Virus record (IMG/VR): IMGVR_UViG_3300032316_000299
Coordinates: 1 to 41,389 of that record
Length of the DNA stretch: 41,389 nucleotides
Origin: a virus
Direction: 5' to 3' (one strand)
The notes beneath the pieces are model-generated. The model worked only from the letters and a program-made list of their open reading frames with translations, did no database searches and was not told the DNA's origin. The translations under genes were made by a program, and so were the position numbers. Shown here in pieces: positions 38,633 to 41,389 of the stretch; within the stretch, counting starts at the first letter, position 1; the number at the start of each line of letters is the position of its first letter.

Positions 38633-38991
38633 ATAAAGAAGTCGGTGAGTTTGTTTTGACGTTGTTCCATGCAGCAACCAATACCCATTTGCTTCACCTG
38701 CGGAGTAAGAGCTTTGCAGAGCATCAAGCACTGGGCACTTTCTACCAAGAACTGCCTGGGCTGGTTGATGTGGTTGCTGAGTCAATCCAAGGCTTGTACG
38801 AGGAGTTGATCGACTACCCTGTTGATTACTACCCACCAATGGAAGATGCACTGGACGAGTTGAGAGCATTAAAGGACTATGTCAAAGATGAACGGGCAGA
38901 GCTACCGCAAGACAGTGAGATCCAAAACAGTATTGATGCCATTGCCGACCTGATTGACTCGACCATTTACAAACTTAAATTCCTGAAGTGA
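38629..38991 (+). CDS. Dps/ferritin-like protein (DUF5856-like)
   Basis: 120 residues. HLLHLRSKSFAEHQALGTFY, then GLVDVVAESIQGLYEEL. His20, His32, Asp47 and Glu51 have the spacing 12-15-4, as I recall for E. coli Dps ferroxidase ligands His51, His63, Asp78 and Glu82. Dps oxidises iron and coats DNA. The protein is shorter than Dps, lacks the long N-terminal tail, and ends in a helix after IQNSIDAIADLID. It could guard phage DNA against peroxide, sequester iron or compact DNA. It is the last gene before a strong terminator. Confidence 0.75.
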   Translation: MNKEVGEFVLTLFHAATNTHLLHLRSKSFAEHQALGTFYQELPGLVDVVAESIQGLYEELIDYPVDYYPPMEDALDELRALKDYVKDERAELPQDSEIQNSIDAIADLIDSTIYKLKFLK

Positions 38992-39013
38992 TTTCCTTGA
39001 GAGTGAGAACTTT

Positions 39014-39039
39014 GACCTCCGAAAGGAGGTCTTTTTTTT
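39014..39039 (+). terminator. Strong intrinsic terminator of the rightward early region
   Basis: GACCTCC (39014-39020), loop GAAA, GGAGGTC (39025-39031), followed by eight T. The stem is perfect with a GNRA tetraloop. It ends the long run of rightward genes from 31215. Confidence 0.95.
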
Positions 39040-39178
39040 GGACAAAAAGCTGTGGAAAATTTGAGTTTTTACTGCCAGACAAAAACAGAGGTCTAAAAAA
39101 ATTGAGGGGGGGGGTCTTTTTATTTCTACAGAAATTTGGTCGTCAGAAGCGCTCGAGAGGGGTCAGCGAGGGGGGCAA

Positions 39179-39198
39179 CTAGGGGTAAACCCCCATAG
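39179..39198. promoter_or_regulatory. Palindromic operator-like site, copy C
   Basis: CTAGGGG-TAAA-CCCC with an extra C and ATAG. It shares the TAGGG(T)AAAC core with copies A (31163) and B (41086) but lies in a gene-free region. The last half, AACCCCCATAGA, recurs at 39336-39347. Confidence 0.45.
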
Positions 39199-39365
39199 AT
39201 TTGGGCAAATCGCATAAAACGGGCAGGAATGCCCCTAGCACCATTCATGCACTATGGATAGCTGCAACCCCGGAAAGTGCCTCAAAAGCCCGTTAAATGG
39301 GTTTTATGCATGGTTTTTAATGGTGTCAGACAGTCAACCCCCATAGAAAAAAGCAAGCAAGCAAA

Positions 39366-39427
39366 ACCCAGTAAGCAAGGCAAAGCACCCAGCAAGCGAC
39401 AAGCAAACCCAGCACCCAGGCAAGCCA
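39366..39427. repeat. ACCCAG-based imperfect 20-21 bp tandem repeats
   Basis: ACCCAG occurs at 39366, 39387, 39407 and 39414. The first three start 21 and 20 bases apart and are followed by AAGC-type spacers, as in iterons. The flanks (39351-39500) are rich in AAGC/CAAAGC. A second replication origin or a protein-binding array is possible. Confidence 0.5.
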
Positions 39428-39502
39428 AAAACAATAGGCAAAGCTTCGCCCTAGTGCAAAGCACTAAAAAAGCAAAGCAAGCCCCTAATGGCAAGCCAAA
39501 AG

Positions 39503-39522
39503 CAAAAAAGCCCCTAAGGGCT
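39503..39522 (-). terminator. Intrinsic terminator of the leftward right-end operon
   Basis: Read leftward: AGCCC, loop TTAG, GGGCT and then TTTTTT (stem 39509-39513 with 39518-39522; tract 39504-39509). It follows the last small ORF at 39526 by three bases, so the operon from 41001 ends here. Confidence 0.85.
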
Positions 39523-39525
39523 AAT

Positions 39526-39606
39526 TTAGCGTTTCGATTTTTGCCTTAACTCTTCAGTAAGTAAGACAAGCTTCGCACGGGCGATAAGGGCCAAAAGTTT
39601 AGTCAT
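39526..39606 (-). CDS. 26-residue micro-ORF at the operon end
   Basis: MTKLLALIARAKLVLLTEEL then RQKSKR. The ATG overlaps the end of the upstream gene, giving coupling like that of its neighbours, and the stop sits directly before the terminator. A short hydrophobic helix with a basic end. Translation is plausible but not proven. Confidence 0.35.
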   Translation of the reverse strand: MTKLLALIARAKLVLLTEELRQKSKR

Positions 39607-39745
39607 AAGTCACCCAATCAATAGGATCAAATTGTTCGTAAAAAAAATAGCATTTAGCTTCAAGGGTTGACCAACCATAAAAATGGATCAAATGGTTAAC
39701 CCGGTCTATTGCTTCGCCTGGGAATTGTTCGTTTGATGTTTTCAT
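39599..39745 (-). CDS. 48-residue protein of unknown function
   Basis: MKTSNEQFPGEAIDRVNHLI, then HFYGWSTLEAKCYFFYEQFD and a final WVTYD. It overlaps the stop of the GP88-like gene as ATGA. The gene is small, aromatic rich and acidic. No motif recognised. Confidence 0.6.
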   Translation of the reverse strand: MKTSNEQFPGEAIDRVNHLIHFYGWSTLEAKCYFFYEQFDPIDWVTYD

Positions 39746-40389
39746 GCCGACACCAATCGGATAACTTTTCCCATTTTCTTACCATGTGCTGGGTAAGCAA
39801 TAAGGGGAATTGACTTATCCCAGCATGCACGACAGCCGGAACAATTCCCCCCGTTGGCGTATGCTTCGCACAACTTCACGCCTTCAGAAGCTTTAAAGCT
39901 TTCAGGATCCGGCCCAATTACCGAACCATGAAGACCGGGGATATATTCACCGACAACGCTATCAGAAGAGAATCGAACCATTACATTGGACAAGCTTTGC
40001 ATTTCACGCAATACAAGGGCGAATTTAGGGAATTTGTGCATGCGAGTAGGTAACCAATGGTTACACCATGGTGTCCGGATCATTACCTCTAGCATTTTCT
40101 CCGCTAAACCCAGAGAATACATGTCACCAGAATCAAACCAACGAAAATATCGGTCTTGATCCAATTCATTAACCATTTCATCAACCCATTCGAGCCGTTG
40201 CCAGTCTTCACGGTTTGACAATCGGGGGGCTTTTACATTGGGGTAATTGTAGTTACCCGTTGTTGCATAACAACCCTTGCATGCATCAACTAATACACCA
40301 GGGCTTGCAAGTGATCCGGGGCAAGTATCCAAGGCCTGAAGAGACCATGAACGAGCATTAAGCTTTGAAGTATTTGAGATTTTGATCAT
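39742..40389 (-). CDS. GP88-family cysteine-rich protein
   Basis: 215 residues. TCPGSLASPG, ACKGCYATTGNYNYPNV (Cys37, Cys40), FRWFDSGDMYS (85-92), RTPWCNHWLPTR, and late CSGCRACW (183-190). The arrangement matches phage 'gene product 88' proteins. CxxCY, the GD motif and a CxxCxxC cluster suggest Fe-S or zinc centres; similarity in layout to radical SAM-like phage proteins (Gp37/Gp68, DUF5131) has been noted by eye only. The CxxxCxxC of classical radical SAM enzymes is not present in clean form. Weak ribosome site; coupled to the next small gene. Confidence 0.75.
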   Translation of the reverse strand: MIKISNTSKLNARSWSLQALDTCPGSLASPGVLVDACKGCYATTGNYNYPNVKAPRLSNREDWQRLEWVDEMVNELDQDRYFRWFDSGDMYSLGLAEKMLEVMIRTPWCNHWLPTRMHKFPKFALVLREMQSLSNVMVRFSSDSVVGEYIPGLHGSVIGPDPESFKASEGVKLCEAYANGGNCSGCRACWDKSIPLIAYPAHGKKMGKVIRLVSA

Positions 40390-40419
40390 TTTGAATTTCT
40401 TGAATATATTGAATGGGGT

Positions 40420-40719
40420 TTATTTGATATTCAATTGTTGACGTAACAATGAATTAATGCCATTGACTAAAGAATCCAAGTCTTTAGCCCATTGATTAAC
40501 GCCCCCTGAATAGTCTTTCAAGTGTTTAGCGGTTCGGTACATATAACCCAGTGATCCACATGGTTCAGTGTTTACATAAACAATAGCGTTATCACGGGAA
40601 ATAAAGCCACTACACCCCCGCTTGTCACCGTTAACACTGATATTTTTTAGTGCTACTGAATGAGTAGACAAGAAACGATTTTTGAGTTTAGTTGAAAGAA
40701 TTAGCATTTTAGGCCTCAT
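40420..40719 (-). CDS. Small protein of unknown function
   Basis: 99 residues. ATG 40719 overlaps the previous stop (ATGA); ATG 40707 has GAGG in front and is an equal alternative. It starts MRPKMLILSTKLKNRFLSTH, then VNGDKRGCSGFISRDNAIVY, VNTEPCGSLGYMYRTAKHLK and a helical tail. The middle looks like a compact beta domain with two Cys. Function unknown. Confidence 0.65.
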   Translation of the reverse strand: MRPKMLILSTKLKNRFLSTHSVALKNISVNGDKRGCSGFISRDNAIVYVNTEPCGSLGYMYRTAKHLKDYSGGVNQWAKDLDSLVNGINSLLRQQLNIK

Positions 40720-40811
40720 TTAGTTAATACATCAAAATATTCAAGGGCAAACCCAGCAAGGATCAACCCCAGCACAATGGCTGTCAAAACGTCTTTGAGC
40801 TTGTCATTCAT
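40716..40811 (-). CDS. 31-residue single-TM peptide
   Basis: MNDKLKDVLTAIVLGLILAG then FALEYFDVLTK. One membrane helix (about 7-25). It overlaps its upstream neighbour by eight bases and the downstream start by four, so it is likely translated. Confidence 0.6.
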   Translation of the reverse strand: MNDKLKDVLTAIVLGLILAGFALEYFDVLTK

Positions 40812-41001
40812 GGATATCCCCTGAGTAGGCGTTTTCCGCTTCCATTGACAGCGCTGTCAAGGTTTGCTTGTCAAGAATGCCCGAAACGTCAACACCATCA
40901 AAGTAGACAGCCATTAGACGGTCTAACCATGATGGACAGTCAAGGTCAAGTACTACAGTGACAATGCCGCCGTTCAAGGTTGTTTGGTATTCATGTTCCA
41001 T
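40804..41001 (-). CDS. First gene of the right-end leftward operon
   Basis: 65 residues, acidic: MEHEYQTTLNGGIVTVVLDL, PSWLDRLMAVYFDGVDVSGI, LTALSMEAENAYSG. AAAGG precedes the ATG. The N-terminal half is a beta hairpin, the rest helical. It is transcribed from the palindrome region at 41086. Function unknown. Confidence 0.65.
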   Translation of the reverse strand: MEHEYQTTLNGGIVTVVLDLDCPSWLDRLMAVYFDGVDVSGILDKQTLTALSMEAENAYSGDIHE

Positions 41002-41070
41002 TGTTTGCCTTTAGGTTTCGTTAGTTGCAAAGCCCCAGACATTGCGTCTAGGTGTATCAATTTTAGGGGC

Positions 41071-41076
41071 TGTCAA
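41071..41076 (-). promoter_or_regulatory. TTGACA (-35-like) element for the leftward operon
   Basis: On the minus strand a perfect TTGACA lies ten bases downstream of operator copy B. No convincing -10 box follows at 16-18 bases, so the promoter may need a regulator or be inactive. Start of the first gene is 70 bases further on. Confidence 0.3.
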
Positions 41077-41085
41077 CACAAAAAC

Positions 41086-41104
41086 CATAGGTGTTTACCC
41101 TATG
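41086..41104. promoter_or_regulatory. Palindromic operator candidate, copy B
   Basis: CATAGG-N7-CCTATG is a perfect inverted repeat. Read leftward it is followed by GTTTTTGT, as at copy A. It sits between the leftward operon (start 41001) and the rightward ORF whose ATG forms the last three bases of the repeat. Confidence 0.65.
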
Positions 41105-41275
41105 TCTGACACTATTTCACTTGAAATGTTTAATCAAGTGCATATAAGCACAATGCATAAGGGAAGGGTCTTTATAAGTTTGGGTGATAGTTGCCTTCCA
41201 AAGCTCAAAACGAAAAGAAAAACAAGGAAATCTAAGCAATGGTTTAGCTCTTCACCAGAGGGAAGAAGACACTAG
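41102..41275 (+). CDS. Small basic ORF crossing the genome junction
   Basis: 57 residues from the ATG that lies inside palindrome B: MSDTISLEMFNQVHISTMHK, GRVFISLGDSCLPKL, then KTKRKTRKSKQWF and EGRRH. The C-terminus is strongly basic. The stop lies nine bases into the terminal repeat, so the frame is intact on the circular form. There is no ribosome site upstream, so it would have to be leaderless. A DNA-binding autoregulator is one idea; a chance frame is the other. Confidence 0.35.
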   Translation: MSDTISLEMFNQVHISTMHKGRVFISLGDSCLPKLKTKRKTRKSKQWFSSSPEGRRH

Positions 41276-41389
41276 AACAAGCTCTGGCATTTCCAGCGAA
41301 ACACTACAGACTAGAACAATCAAAACACCCACAAAAACCAAAAGTCATTGGGCCCTCACTCTCAGGCAAATCTACAGCCCCATAGAGGA
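41267..41389. repeat. Direct terminal repeat, right copy
   Basis: Identical to bases 1-123 over its full length, ending at the window end. Confidence 0.95.

Larger units (their letters stand above)
39040..39525. other. Non-coding region between converging operons
   Basis: About 480 bases without a convincing gene. It contains a G9 tract (39106-39114), a palindrome at 39179-39198, a second AACCCCCATAGA half-site at 39336, ACCCAG-based tandem repeats, and a leftward terminator. An ORF at 39277-39549 exists but is pure low-complexity Lys/Gln/Pro/Ala. Confidence 0.6.

Noticed and set aside
39277-39549. 90-codon Lys/Gln/Pro/Ala ORF in the right-hand gap
   Set aside because: Its frame follows from AAGC/CAAAGC repeats, it begins with GTG, and it runs over the leftward terminator and micro-ORF. 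Iteron-like DNA explains it better, although a basic protein cannot be excluded.
1-41389. Lysogeny module, integrase, attachment site, CRISPR array, tRNA genes
   Set aside because: No serine or tyrosine recombinase signature, CI-like repressor, array of regularly spaced repeats or cloverleaf was seen. Absence was judged by eye only.

Overview
The window looks like the complete genome of a lytic-type, short-tailed (podovirus-like) bacteriophage. Bases 1-123 recur exactly at 41267-41389, so the sequence is either a circular assembly with a 123-base overlap (unit 41266 bp) or a linear genome with a short direct terminal repeat. No rRNA, tRNA, CRISPR array, insertion sequence, integrase or recognisable repressor was seen. 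The host cannot be read directly. Moderate GC content, GTG/ATG starts with GGAG/AAGG ribosome sites, and small-gene families I associate with phages of freshwater Betaproteobacteria suggest a Gram-negative host, as an inference only.

Layout. (1) 1-556: non-coding, C/G-tract rich, with three 12-bp repeats. (2) 557-12058, rightward: GNAT-like protein, candidate small terminase, small conserved proteins, large terminase, portal, scaffold-like protein, DUF5309-type major capsid protein followed by a strong terminator, a head-surface candidate and a head-tail adaptor. (3) 12068-21565: host-recognition block with two beta-helix tailspikes, two other fibre proteins and the nozzle-like tail protein. 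(4) 21575-26171: Ala/Gly/Pro-rich ejection-type proteins. (5) 26174-28571: membrane-protein cassette, 3-TM holin candidate and GH24 lysozyme. (6) 31093-28528, leftward: small proteins, ERF annealing protein, SSB-like protein, MazG-like hydrolase, DUF3310 protein. (7) 31215-38991, rightward: replication and early genes, including a DUF1376 initiator-like protein, DnaB-type helicase, RusA resolvase, many coupled micro-genes, an RNA polymerase alpha-CTD-like protein, an XF1762/GNAT protein, a YbcO-like nuclease and a Dps-like protein, closed by a terminator. (8) 39040-39525: non-coding with iteron-like repeats. (9) 41001-39526, leftward: small proteins and a cysteine-rich GP88-family protein.

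How it works together. No DNA or RNA polymerase gene is evident, so the phage probably uses the host replisome and transcriptase. The replication block resembles lambda: an initiator-like gene carries four 10-bp iterons followed by an A-rich tandem repeat inside its own coding sequence, with a replicative helicase just downstream. A predicted pseudoknotted leader RNA with a good -10 box lies directly in front of the initiator gene. ERF, the SSB-like protein, RusA and the YbcO-like nuclease form a recombination set.

Most notable: (a) the alpha-CTD-like protein at 37013-37399, collinear without gaps with the DNA-binding face of host RNA polymerase alpha; (b) the pseudoknot leader at 32042-32128; (c) the lambda-like internal origin at 32427-32534; (d) the Dps-like protein with all four ferroxidase ligands at canonical spacing; (e) a shared palindrome (CATAGG-N7-CCTA) at the heads of both leftward operons. 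All assignments are from reading the sequence, without database searches.
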